A stretch of DNA of 64,000 nucleotides, taken from assembly GCA_933207985.1 (NCBI GenBank), contig OW240915.1:120510680-120574679 (forward strand), read 5' to 3'. The notes under the pieces are model-generated. The model was not told the DNA's origin, searched no databases, and saw only the letters and a program-made list of their open reading frames with translations. The position numbers and the translations under genes are program-made. Positions 21,601 to 33,387 of this stretch are shown here, piece by piece (within the stretch, counting starts at the first letter, position 1; the number at the start of each line of letters is the position of its first letter). Source of the stretch: Pelobates cultripes (lineage: Eukaryota; Chordata; Amphibia; Anura; Pelobatidae).

Positions 21601-21881
21601 AAAAGAACATTCAACTTTATGAGAGTCCAAGCAACTGCCTTCCAAGAGAGAAACATGCAAGTCCAACAATACTGTGAAAACAAACTCAAGCTGTGTACAT
21701 GTGTGTACAGGAATAGTAAATAAACAAATTTTTGCAAGTTGCTGATGCCACGTAGTATGCATTTTTGTATGAAGCACTTCAGTGGTTTGTGGTCTGGAAA
21801 CGTTTTTACCAAACTTTAAAGAATGGATGGACAAAAAATATAGAAAAATAAAAATGGGATACAAAAAACTTCACATCTTAC

Positions 21882-22044
21882 GTGGTTCATAGCCGCCACT
21901 ACTTTTCCAGGCGAGCCATCCCTTCCCTCCCCTTCACAACCAATTGGCGGACAAAATCAGGTGGGCACTGCACAACTCCATCAGTGGCAAGGTCCACTTT
22001 ACCAAAGATACGTGGACCAGTAAACACGGGCAGGGACGCTATAT
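21882..22044 (+). mobile_element. hAT transposon fragment
   Basis: About 160 bp nearly identical to 56321-56482 in the hAT element at 55020-57735, covering the AGCCGCCACTACTT...GGGACGCTATAT transposase segment. Boundaries are abrupt and no terminal repeats are present. Confidence 0.85.
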
Positions 22045-25000
22045 AAAATCATCTATCTCCCAAAAGATAAAGCTTTAAAGTAATCAGCTCTTTGTGCCAC
22101 GGATTATAAAGGCAATTAGATAAATAAAGACCACAACATTTGCAAAAAATATTGGGATAATTAATAAGATTATTATGATATCAAGTATCAGCACTAAGAA
22201 TTATAAACAATAGACAGTCTTGTGCAAAACTGATCCTACACTTATGAGAATCTTGCACATGGGTAGGTTATGTTCTTGGCCATTCGCTCAGATGGACAAG
22301 TCCCTTTCAGGACAAGTCCCTTCGCGATTAAAAACTTGGATCCAAGATTTGACTTTAGCAACAGGAACAAGCTGTGTTGGTGATTAACAGTATTCAGATG
22401 GGCCCCTTTTAATTTCTAGGAGCGCTGGCATGCAACAGGTGGTTCTCTCTTGATGACTGTGCAGCTCTTGATCTGTTTAGAAAATACTAAAGGCTTTTCG
22501 TTAGTGACATGCAAATTGTCTTCTTTTTGTCATAAAAATTTATAGCAATCACTAGATGTCTCACCACACACTAGGGCACAAATTCAAGTATCTAAAAACG
22601 ATCTTAACGTTAAAAAAAATACCACTCTACTTATTTCCTTTTAAACTCATAGACAGACAATGTTCATTATCACAGAACACACAAACTCATCATAGAAACA
22701 TAAACATATAATTCCATTCTTACATACGCACATAATAGAAAATATAGTAGACAGGGAATGGATATTCAGCAGAGAAGGTAATGCAATAACACAAATTCAT
22801 GGTTATGCAAATAGACCACAACACCTTAACATAGCAATACTTAAATAACTCCAGCTAGATGGTCACATTATCATAAAAAAAATTAAGATTTTTAAGGAAT
22901 CATTTAAAGCTACACTAGATATCATCATAGAGAGGCTTACTCCAAGTCACAATCATAATATAATGACTTAAGAAACTTCACACCCTATTGAAATAAAATA
23001 TTACAATAAGTCAGATTTACCTGCAGCAGCATAGTTAGTTGCCCTGTTCAGGTTTAATAACATTTGAGACCAGGCATGAAGGTAACTGATCACAGATGTA
23101 GTCTCAAACTAACACATCCAATTACATTTTATACCAAATTATCTATCTAGTACACAAAACTATCAGTAGTGAAATCTATTCTTTTATACAGTTAACAAAG
23201 ATCCTCTTAAACAAAATCTTGCATGTTTTATTTTTTTTATTTTTAAACAATGAGTGTACTTCTACCAAGGCAATCAATACTTAAGAGACTAAGAGACTCA
23301 GCAAAAGGAACAATTTAACAGCCAGAAATTATTACTAGACATCAAATATCAATGAATTATACTGACTGACCACAAACTTTGCAACTGAACAAAAAGCTAA
23401 AAAAAACAGAAAGTCTGATACTCTGTTGCTGAACTCTGTAGCTTAGACGCCGTTTTTTGGTTTTTTTTGTTTGTTTTTTTAATTTAGATAAAGTAAAACA
23501 CATTTGACTTGTAAGAACTAATAGACATAGTAATACATTCCATAGAATGTAAATCTGAAAATTAGATTTTCAGTTTGGTAAAAAAAAAGTAGATTAACTC
23601 AACACTTTTAAAACAGTCAAGTCAGAACATGCCATCACCAACTAATCCAAAAAAACATCTTAGTGTAGCTTACCTTTTGAGAATTTCTTTACAATTTGTA
23701 TCTATCCTTTTCTCATTATTCTGGATTAATTAATTTACTCTGGATTTCATATCACAAATAAAACATCAACAGGATCTTTAATAAATGTCCTTAGTTTTAA
23801 ATAAAAAAACAAGTACTTTTTTTTGCTGTGTTAATGTCTTTTGATGACATCAGTATTTTGTGCTACAGTTTGACAGAGGGTCAACTGTCACACGAGGAGT
23901 AAAAACAAAGTTGGGGGGGCTGTTAATCTTACACACATTACCCTCTTATTTGTCTCCTCATCTGATCTAAAAATACTCTCTTGAGTGGCATCAATGGCTA
24001 TAGTAGGCAACAGCCCAAACACAGAAAACTTGTATTAAATAAGTTATTAAACTGGTATCTGCGTCTTTATCTGCAGATTACAATAAACTGATTAGTTGTA
24101 TGCCTTAGAAAAAAAACACACTAACACTAACAGAAATATTCATATTCGAATTTGAGATATATTTGCATACCTTCTGCTGTAGTAATGGATATCCAAGCCA
24201 CATAATGACACTCAGTCACATTTACATTCAGAATACATTTTTACCAACTGCAGTAAACATCATATCATGACATATTTCTGTAAGGTATACCATTATATCA
24301 ACATGTTATATCTCATTTTCTACTCGTTTCCTTGTATGCCTTTATACTTTATTCATTGTCACATGTTTTAGAATCAAAGGGTCCTTTTATACAGTGGCCT
24401 TTTCCCCTTAGAATTAATTGTTTTAAACTCTAATTTACTTATTACATATATGCAAGCCATTTTCGTTACACATGGTTTAAACCCTGTAAATAAATGCTCT
24501 CTAGAACTTAAGATGTTAAAGGATCCTTTTAGTGGCCATGGATTTATGTTTTTCATGATTAATTTTGCGTATTTAAATACAAAACACTTAAAGGGCTACA
24601 TTATTTCATGAGAAAGTGGGGAAGCATCAATTAAACTGCCTTCCCTGTTTCAACCTCATATTTTACAAGTGTCCACACTGCTGTATTACCCTTTGAGAGA
24701 TGGTGGACACAATTTTCAGTCTAAGACACATTGCATGTACAACAAACAAAATTCTTCTCAAAGGATGTGACAGTTAGCCAAAGCATAAACCATATACACA
24801 TTGTTTGCAGGTCACACAGAACTGGTGTTTCCACATACCATTCTGCACCTTTTTAGACACTCAACTTTCTTAATCTATTGCCAAATGATATTACCCTTCT
24901 TTTGACCGGTCAGTTTTGTGTGGCCAAAGGGCCAGACAGGTACAGATTTCGCCACTGTCTGTGGTTTTCTGACCCTAGACTATAAGTTGCGGAGACCAAA

Positions 25001-25458
25001 AAGTGTTAATTAACCCTTGCAATTCTCCTGTCCCTGGTCACAAAACTTATACTACTACGAAATATGAAAAGGAAACTTAACACTGTACAAACTGTAAAAA
25101 GGAAGCTTATCGTTTATACCTTAATAATACCTAATATCCTCCAGTGGGTGCATGGACTCTTATACAGGGCAAGGATTTTACAATTTTCCATATGCCGGTT
25201 AAGAGACAATTAACTCTTACGGACGCCTCTGAAAGGGACAGTAAACCCTTTCCTTGCTAGTTGGAGACTTATACCCATACTGACGCATCTGAGAGAGGGT
25301 TTAACTCTCTCCTTGGTAGTTGAGGAACTTTAACCAACACTGACCACCAGCGTGAACTTCATCACACCTTAAAATCCAAAATATACTAAATATGTTATTT
25401 ACCTTAATCCACAGAGAGGGTAAGGATCATAAAAATATCTACTTACCCTCTGTGTAGA
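22045..25458. other. No gene seen; AT-rich internal part of LTR element
   Basis: 22045-24950 is AT-rich with no ORF of note and no recognised motif on either strand. 24950-25458, next to the primer site, is less AT-rich and has repeated GGTTTAACTCTCTCCTTG/AAACCCTTTCCTTGC phrases (25240-25330), as expected of a leader. A minus-strand splice-donor-like GAGGGTAAGTAG lies at about 25438-25449. Confidence 0.5.
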
Positions 25459-25476
25459 GCCCACCCGCTGCCACCA
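25459..25476 (-). other. Primer-binding site, tRNA-Leu type
   Basis: Minus-strand TGGTGGCAGCGGGTGGGC matches the complement of the vertebrate tRNA-Leu (TAG/AAG) 3' end apart from one extra G. A 3-base spacer separates it from the LTR end at 25480. This fixes the orientation of the 18372-26319 element. Confidence 0.7.
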
Positions 25477-25479
25477 CAT

Positions 25480-26319
25480 TGTTGGGGTCAAATTATACTT
25501 CTGGGCAAAGTGTTCCATGCACCTCACTTTTGGACCGAATGTTCTGGGGGAATGTTCCACTGATACACAGACAACATGTTTCAAATTGGGCTACTACCAG
25601 TGTATTAAAGGACACTATAGTCACCTAAATTACTTTTGCTAAATAAAGCAGTTTTAGTGTATAGATCATTCCCCTGCAATTTCACTGCTCAATTCACCGT
25701 CATTTAGGAGTTAAATCACTTTGTTTCTGTTTATGCAGCCCTAGCCACAGCTCCCCTGGCTATGATTGACGGAGCCTGCATAAAAAAAAAAACTGGTTTC
25801 ACTTTTAAATAGATGTAATTTACCTTAAATAATTGTATCTCAATCTCTGAATTGAACTTTAATCACATATAGGAGGCTCTTGCAGAGTCTAGCAAGCTAT
25901 TAACATAGTAGGGGATAAGAAAATCTTAATTAAACAGAACTTGCAATAAAGAAAGCCTAAATAGGGCTCTCTTTACAGGAAGTGTTTATGGAAGGCTGTG
26001 CAAGTCACATGCAGGTAGGTGTGACTAGGATTCATAAACAAAGGGATTTAACTCCTAAATGGCAGAGGATTGAACAGTGAAGCTGCAGGGGCATGTTCTA
26101 TACACCAAAACTGCTTCATTAAGCTAAAGTTGTTCAGGTGACTATAGTGTCCCTTTAAGGGTCAGGAAAACATATTTATAGACAAAAGTAACATGACAAG
26201 ATTACATCAGCTAAACACTATATTGCTTATTCAGCAACCAACGACATTTATTTCTGTAACCAGAAGTTAAAAGGTTATTTCTTTGATGATCTGCAACAGG
26301 TTTTACTTTTCAGCTGACA
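25480..26319 (-). repeat. Right (5') LTR copy of the tRNA-Leu element, split by a MITE
   Basis: Starts TGTTGGGGTC on the plus strand; the LTR-specific parts are 25480-25604 and 26159-26319. The middle is the MITE at 25609-26154. The right edge may instead be 26326 (…CTAACA). Confidence 0.75.
25605..26158. mobile_element. piggyBac-type MITE with TTAA target duplication
   Basis: No coding capacity. The ends AGGACACTATAGTCACC and GGTGACTATAGTGTCCCT are inverted, and the similarity runs inward for about 60 bp on each side (to AGCAGTTTTAGTGTATAG). The element is bounded by TTAA at 25605-25608 and 26155-26158. The sister LTR at 18372-18673 has GTGTATTAAGGGTC with one TTAA, a paralogous empty site that proves both boundaries. 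TTAA duplication is the hallmark of piggyBac transposases. Confidence 0.92.
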
Positions 26320-26364
26320 TCTAACAATTGCTATTTTTAATATAGTCTTCATTGTTAACCCTTT

Positions 26365-27790
26365 CAACCTGTCTGGCTTGTTTCCTCAATTTTAACTCTC
26401 TCCTTGACCCTCTCCAGTCTGGCATCTGCCCTCTCCACTCTACTGAGACTGCCCTTGTTAAAGTCACTAATGACCTAATCACAGCTATATCAAAAGGGCA
26501 CTACTCCATACTAATTCTTCTTGACGTCTCTGCTGACTTTGACACTGTTTTGACCATGTTCTCCTTCTCTAAACTCTTCAATCACTTGGTCTCTGTGACA
26601 CTGCCCTCTCTGGTTTTCCTCCTATCTCTCCCAATGCTCATTCAGTGTCTCCTTTTCTAATGATATCTCCTCCATTCGTCCTGTCTCTGTTGGGAGTCCC
26701 CCAACTTTATCTTATCTTTATACTGCCTCTCTTGACAAGCTTATTACCTCATGTGGATTCCAATAACACTTGTACACTGATAACACCCAGATATATCTCC
26801 CGGTCCCCGAACCTCTCCACTCCCGTCACTGCTTTCCTTTCTTCCATCTCTGATTGTATGTCCTCCCGCTTTTTGAAACTCAATCTCTCTAAAACTGACC
26901 TTCATGTCTTCCCTCCTACTAATGATGATCCTCCTCTCTCGCTCTCCCTCCAAGTAGGTGGTCCATCCTGGCAATCCTGTAGATTCCACCTTGAAAACAT
27001 AGCCTACATTAGACCCTTTCTTACGCAAGATGCTACTGAGGAGCTTATCTATGCTCTAGTAATTTCTTGCATGGATTATTAAAATACGACTTCCTAGAAA
27101 TCGTATTGCCCGTCTACAGTCTGTAATAAATGCTGTCGCCAGACTGATTTTCCTCTCCTGTTGCTCCTCTCCCCCTCTGTCAGTCCTTACATTATCTTCT
27201 TGTATCCTAAAGAAGTCAATTCAAGGTACTAACCCACACCTATAAAGCAGTGAACAATCCTAGCCCATTCTATCTCTCTTCTCGGATCCGTAGGTATTCC
27301 CCTTCTCACTCTCTCCGCTCTATCCGCTGCTTGCACCCATATGGCCAACTCATTCTTGCAGGACTTCTCACTCCTTTCCTTTGGAATAGCCTGGAATAGC
27401 ACCATCAGACTCTCCCCTAGTCTTCAATCATTTAAAAAGTGCCTCAAAACCCATCTCTTTAGGAAAGCTTACGGCCTCCCAGAGTAAACTCTACATCACA
27501 TACTTGTCTCTTGCTTTCTCCTAAAGGGCAGCACTCCATTTTCTCCTCCAGATCTGCTTCACTCCCACCTTGTTTGATTGCTATCTCCTGTCCTGTTGTG
27601 TTTTATACCCCACGTCCTATAGACTGTAAGCTTGTTTGCGCAGGGTCCTCTTCAACCTATTGTTCCTGTATGTTTTTGTAATTGTCTCATATATTGTTAA
27701 ATCCCCCCCCCCCCCTAATAATATTGTAAAGTGTTACAGAATATGCTGGCACTACCAGTAAATGCCAGTAATAATATTAATAAGAATAAT
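26365..27790 (+). mobile_element. L2-like LINE, part 3 of 3 (reverse transcriptase to 3' end)
   Basis: Reads [39 protein letters not shown] with DVSADFDTV (the catalytic-Asp block), then many frameshifts, to a C-terminal SLKTHLFRKAYGLPE-like stretch near 27450. The noncoding 3' end has the family's CTATAGACTGTAAGCTTGTT and ...GTAAAGTGTTACAGAATATG phrases also found reversed at 48887-49460. It is inactive. Confidence 0.85.
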
Positions 27791-27844
27791 GTACATAACA
27801 TTTATAACAGAAGTGGATATTCTGGTTCTATTTTTCTCACCATT

Positions 27845-28190
27845 CTCCCATCAGACTGCTGAATAAATACACAAGCTGCAAAATACACACACATACAGAT
27901 TGCTGAATACACAAACAAACTGCTGAATGCACACACTGTTGCAGTCTCAATGTGTATTCAGTACAATATGTATATTCATCAGTATGTGTGTGTGTATTCA
28001 GCTATCTGTGTGTGTGTGTATTCAGCAGTCCGTGTGTGTGTATTCAGCAGTCCGTGTATATATTAGCAGTCTCTGTGTGTGCATTCAGCAGCCTGTGTGT
28101 GTGTATTCAGCTGAATACACACACTGTGCTGAACACACAGACTGCTGAATACACACACTGTACTGAATACACACATAGACTGTTGAAGAT
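27845..28190. repeat. Minisatellite whose unit switches orientation
   Basis: An 18-22 bp unit TGTGTGTATTCAGCAGTC occurs several times on the plus strand between about 27950 and 28110, flanked on both sides (27850-27945 and 28110-28185) by units in the reverse orientation, GACTGCTGAATACACACA. Translated ORFs across it are artefacts. Confidence 0.85.
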
Positions 28191-29595
28191 CCTCTACAGA
28201 TCTGTCGATTGGCCATTTATAAGTTACAAGCTTCCTTTTTGCATTCTTGCTCTTTTAATGTAATGTTGTCTGCTATGCATATGTACCATCTTATAATCCA
28301 CAGTCGATATAGTTGGGGTTATTCCAAATGGCATCCAGTTGCATTTAGACTGCTAAATCCAGACATTAAACAAAATAAAAATGTGTGCAAGGTAAACCCT
28401 AATATATAATCCTTAATGTAGTAACAATATACACAGCTGCTCAAAAACACCGTTAAACATAAAATATAGATCTGAAAATAAAAAAGCAAAGTGCTTAGCA
28501 CTTCTAATTTCCTACATCAACCCTCCTAGAGTAAAAAATATCAAATATCCCACTGTGGGTCAAATGTGAGACTGTATAAAGTGTTAATATTAATCACAGT
28601 TAGAAAAACACCAATATCACACGTGCAACAATAAAATATGCTTCCAGTGTTTAACAAAATGCTTAAAAATGTGTTAACAACAATATAGTATTGCACAATT
28701 TCACTATAATGTTCAGCAAAAAGTGCAACATTAAAGTGCTTCCATTGAGTGTGACATTAAAATGCGATGCTTAATGAAAGTAAACAAACAAGTATATTGC
28801 ATAAAAGGTTTCACTGCATATCTCAATCGTGACATCACCTTTCTTGGAGAGCTGCTTCACATATGGTATCTCAAAAACAAGAATTAACAGTATGTATATG
28901 CAGTGAAGTGTAATCATATCAGATATAGGCAATTCCCACTCACATGCCATTAAGCCTTAAAACATTTTTTTTTTTTTTTTTTACATATCACAGAAGAGCC
29001 TTTTAAGAGTGGCTTTCCTCCTCTTTCTAGTCACTTCCTTGTTCTGCCAGAATAGCCTCTTGAAAACAAAAATAAGTATGGTGCAATATTGTTGTCAGGT
29101 ATTATAGTAGGAGCTCAGCCTGCGGTATAAAGCAGCAGTAATATATCCAAAGCTAAGTGCAAGCAGGGATAAGGCAGAGGCATAGTCAGGCAAAAAAGCC
29201 AAATATTAGGAGGTCCTAGAGAGGTAGATCGCAAGGGACAATCGGCAGTTACATCCAGCAGCCAAAAGGAGCACCATCCATGACAGTCCACAAGTTGTAG
29301 AGAAATGCAGCAAGGGAGCATGAGGCAAGCCTGATGCGATTTGGATCAATGCACTTAGATTGTCTTGGTGTCTATTATCCAGATGACACCTCCATTCCAC
29401 TGGTAATTAAAGAAGGATCTTATACTGTGAAATGGAAAATTCACATACATTATTTGGTATACCCAATAAAACTAAATGAGAGCAATCTTCTGAGAAGCAT
29501 TTCACAGGCTATTTCAGTCAGTTAGTCTCATCTCTTCCCATATCACACTTTAAATACACCACACTACCATGATCTCCACATCTCATTATCAGTTT
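28191..29595. other. No gene recognised
   Basis: AT-rich. A 64-codon ORF at 29334-29525 (plus, includes SYTVKWKIHIHYLVYPIK) is coding-like by eye but has no convincing splice site and I do not recognise it. 28900-28980 is a T-rich run. The rest shows nothing. Confidence 0.35.
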
Positions 29596-30080
29596 TTGTT
29601 TTTTTATCAACGTATATTTTATTGAAGGTTTTTCATTGAAGCATACATCATAACAGTGGCAAATGCATATTCAGTACGCTACAGCTCTGTCAAGATCTTT
29701 GACATCAGAAGTTATATAAAACTAGACATTTTGTTCACTTGCATTCCCCCGTACTTTCATATTGTATTCAACCAGGTAACATTAGCTCTCTGAAAAGTTG
29801 CACGTTGTGGGGGATGAAGCTAATATTTTGGGCTTTGTGTGGAGAGAGCAGAGTATCTTGCTACTGCTGGCTGCTTCTCCATTGTCACTGCCTCAACACA
29901 TGCCAATTGAGTTAGGAAAAAAAAAAAAAACTAATCACTACATAAAATAAGAACTACAGAAATTAACTTTAGAAATTAACTTTGACTAAAACCTATATCT
30001 TATTGGACCCTTTGTTAGGAGTTTTGTCTATGAAGGAGTCCCCCTCTACTATCCATTCCACTGTCTTTAGGTTGGCTATA

Positions 30081-31578
30081 CAGGGAGTGCAGAATTATTA
30101 GGCAAGTTGTATTTTTGAGGATTAATTTTATTATTGAACAACAACCATGTTCTCAATGAACCCAAAAACCTCATTAATATCAAAGCTGAATATTTGTGGA
30201 AGCAGTTTTTAGTTTGTTTTTAGTTTTAGCTATGTTAGGGGGATATCTGTGGGTGCAGGTGACTATTACTGTGCATAATTATTAGGCAACTTAACAAAAA
30301 ACAAATATATACCCATTTTAATTATTTATTATTACCAGTGAAACCAATATAACATCTCAACATTCACAAATATACATTTCTGACATTCAAAAACAAAACA
30401 AAAACAAATCAGTGACCAATATAGCCACCTTTCTTTGCAAGGACACTCAAAAGCCTGCCATCCATGGATTCTGTCAGTGTTTTGATCTGTTCACTATCAA
30501 CATTGCGTGCAGCAGCAACCACAGCCTCCCAGACACTGTTCAGAGAGGTGTACTGTTTTCCCTCCTTGTAAATCTCACATTTGATGATGGACCACAGGTT
30601 CTCAATGGGGTTCAGATCAGGTGAACAAGGAGGCCATGTCATTAGATTTTCTTCTTTTATACCCTTTCTTGCCAGCCACGCTGTGGAGTACTTGGACGCG
30701 TGTGATGGAGCATTGTCCTGCATGAAAATCATGTTTTTCTTGAAGGATGCAGACTTCTTCCTGTACCACTGCTTGAAGAAGGTGTCTTCCAGGAACTGGC
30801 AGTAGGACTGGGAGTTGAGCTTGACTCCATCCTCAACCCGAAAAGGCCCCACAAGCTCATCTTTGATGATACCAGCCCAAACCAGCCACGGGCCCATCTA
30901 TCTGGCCCATCAAGACTCACTCTCATTTCATCAGTCCATAAAACCTTAGAAAAATCAGTCTTGAGATATTTCTTGGCCCAGTCTTGACGTTTCAGCTTGT
31001 GTGTCTTGTTCAGTGGTGGTCGTCTTTCAGCCTTTCTTACCTTGGCCATGTCTCTGAGTATTGCACACCTTGTGCTTTTGGGCACTCCAGTGATGTTGCA
31101 GCTCTGAAATATGGCCAAACTGGTGGCAAGTGGCATCGTGGCAGCTGCACGCTTGACTTTTCTCAGTTCATGGGCAGTTATTTTGCGCCTTGGTTTTTCC
31201 ACACGCTTCTTGCGACCCTGTTGACTATTTTGAATGAAACGCTTGATTGTTCGATGATCACGCTTCAGAAGCTTTGCAATTTTAAGAGTGCTGCATCCCT
31301 CTGCAAGATATCTCACTATTTTGACTTTTCTGAGCCTGTCAAGTCCTTCTTTTGACCCATTTTGCCAAAGGAAAGGAAGTTGCCTAATAATTATGCACAC
31401 CTGATATAGGGTGTTGATGTCATTAGACCACACCCCTTCTCATTACAGAGATGCACATCACCTAATATGCTTAATTGGTAGTAGGCTTTCGAGCCTATAC
31501 AGCTTGGAGTAAGACAACATGCATAAAGAGGATGATGTGGTCAAAATATTCATTTGCCTAATAATTCTGCACTCCCTG
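30081..31578 (-). mobile_element. Tc1-like DNA transposon, DD37E type
   Basis: 1498 bp flanked by TA (30079-30080, 31579-31580). The first 25 bp of each end are identical inverted repeats starting CAGGGAGTGCAGAATTATTA. A second copy of GCATAATTATTAGGCAAC lies inside each end (about 30275 and 31380), giving the two-repeat (IR/DR) arrangement. The single gene reads on the minus strand. Confidence 0.95.
30409..31433 (-). pseudogene. Tc1-like transposase, frameshifted
   Basis: Cuts and pastes the element. The N-terminal part (31433-30895) has the paired helix-turn-helix DNA-binding region (TLKIAKLLKRDHRTIKRFIQ) and the first catalytic Asp in VLWTDEMRVSLDG. The C-terminal part (30897-30409) is in another frame and has the second Asp in MQDNAPSHAS and Glu in NPIENLW. 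Thirty-seven residues separate these two, a DD37E spacing known from the TRT group of Tc1 elements. A second disruption lies near the N-terminus, where the ATG-initiated frame at about 31360 meets an early stop. Confidence 0.93.
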
Positions 31579-31654
31579 TAAAGTTGTCCTGCGTGAGTAT
31601 CCACCCTGTGTAGCTGCCCATTCTATTCAGTGCCCCTGTGTGGAGTGTTGGTAT

Positions 31655-32667
31655 TTATCTTTGTGAGGATCTGTACATGTACTTGTCCCATAGCTGGTTC
31701 ACTTCCATTGTTGATTTGCCCTTTTGTAGGTGTGGTGCTGCTTTTTTTTCATAACTCACTTTAATGGAAACCTGTTCTACTATATCTGCTTTTGAAGAAA
31801 TCATAGTAGACTTCCAGTTCCTTGCCAGCAATGTGGCTGCAGCTGTTAGAATGTAACATATAATTTTGTATAACGGTTTGGTTAAGCCCTCAGACATGAT
31901 ATATAGAAGAGAAACCTCTATAGAGGGGGGGATCTGGATGTTTGTGCTATTGTGTATAATATTGTATACCATTGGCCATTACTTCACTAGCGTTGGGCAC
32001 ATCCACCAAAAGTGGATCATTGTGCCAATGCTCTGTTTACATCTCCAGCATCTGTTGTCTTGCATCCTGTAAATCATTGCTAGTTTGTCAGGTGTTAAGT
32101 ACCATCTGTACAGAAGTTTACGTGTTGTTTTAAAATGGGAAGCGTATGAGGCCTCTTTTCCCCATGTTTCAGGTGGAAGCTCTTTTCCTAAATCCTCATG
32201 CCATTCTGTCTGAAATACCCACAGGAGCTGCGTAACACGTATACAGAATTTTTGTGTGTCAGAGCTTGTTTAGACATATTTTTTTCAAATGTAGTCATGT
32301 GGGGTCTCTGGTCTTCCACATCCTGGGTGGGACCTTTTTATATTGTGTGTTTTAGTTGGAGGTTGGAGAAGTATGCTGTGTTGGGGAGGTGGTATCTTTG
32401 TTAGACTTCTTGGAATGTATTTAGTTTGTTGGCTTTTATTACCTGATATATATGGGTTATGTTGTACTGTGCCCAGAGATCATGGGCAAATGTATTGTTG
32501 GAGATATGTATAGCGGAGAGTGGCGTCACTGATGACCACAGCCCACTTGTGCAAAACCCCTGTTTGGCCGAGTTACAAATGGATAGTAGGAGTCTGGTAG
32601 GTGGGAGTATCATTTTTTGTTTTGATCTCATTTGTTTGGGTATCCACAGGAGATTGTAGGGGAACAC
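31655..32667 (-). pseudogene. L1-like ORF2 C-terminal region
   Basis: Two minus-strand frames: 32401-32667 (FAHDLWAQYNITHIYQVIKA) and the region down to 31655, which includes a Cys-rich RCWRCKQSIGTMIHFWWMC box (CX2C-X8-HX4C), as in the C-terminus of L1 ORF2. It ends before the Tc1 insertion. Confidence 0.8.
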
Positions 32668-33320
32668 TCATATTACAAACTAAACATCACAAAAACACAG
32701 GTACGAGGAGTAGGGATAGACAATCAAACACTAGAGAGACCCAAACAGGCTAAATTCAGCTGGAGATAGGATTATCTTGTGTTCCTAGGGATTAGACTGA
32801 CTAAATCCCCGGACACACCCTTTTAAAATGAACTTCACAAAACTACAAAAATACATAGAGAATACATTAACAGCCTGGTCGGGTAAATACCTATCTTGGA
32901 TGGGCAGAAGCACAGCAATCAAAATGATGATTTTACCAAGGATCCTCTACCTCTTTTGTACGCTCCAAATTCGGATCCTATCAATGTTCCTTAAACTGAT
33001 CAAATTCTGTTTGGACTACAAAAACCCAGAGTGCCCTGGAAATTACTATCGTTGAACATATGCAATGGAGATCTCGGCTTCCCCAATTTGAGGGAATACT
33101 TTAGAGAATCCCATTTAGCCAATACATGCCACTCGCACAATTACATACCACAATGTATAAAGATTGAAGCAAATTGAGGAACTAAGCCACAGAGCTGCTT
33201 ATGTTTCCACCATTTGAGTGACCGCAACCACCAAGAACCACACTATATCCATAGGTGGGGATTGTTCCGCCCAGGCGTTCAAAAGTTGGATCTATAATTT
33301 TAGCTCCAGGAAATTGTGAA
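32664..33320 (+). pseudogene. L1-like ORF2 post-polymerase block, inverted in place
   Basis: Plus-strand reading contains KYLSWMGRSTAIKMMILPRI, the counterpart of ELSWLGRVASIKMTILPNIL in the other L1 copy. In a normal minus-strand copy this block should lie between the RT core and the C-terminal region. It is in that position but on the opposite strand. Confidence 0.8.
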
Positions 33321-33387
33321 TGTATTTCTTTTGTTTTAATCTATTTATTTGGACAGTGACATACTATACAATATATTTTCCCTTTTT

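Larger units (their letters stand above)
18372..26319 (-). mobile_element. tRNA-Leu-primed LTR element inserted in the L2 LINE
   Basis: Two LTR copies (18372-18673 and 25480-26319, the latter enlarged by a MITE) enclose about 6.8 kb. A primer site beside the right copy gives minus orientation. I find no gag, pol or env in the internal part, which holds an L1 copy, a hAT scrap and AT-rich sequence. It may be a non-autonomous element or an ERV-L-like provirus (tRNA-Leu primed) whose coding part was lost. No clear target duplication is visible. Confidence 0.6.

Noticed and set aside
22045..24950. Hidden retroviral genes inside the tRNA-Leu LTR element
   Set aside because: No RT, integrase, protease or zinc-knuckle motif could be read in any frame.
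27845..28190. CRISPR-like array
   Set aside because: Units vary in length, switch strand and have no regular unique spacers; the sequence is vertebrate-like.
27927..28263. Cys/Val-rich ORFs (CVCIQQ repeats)
   Set aside because: Translations of the TG-rich minisatellite.
30984..31355. 123-residue plus-strand ORF
   Set aside because: Antisense shadow of the Tc1 transposase.
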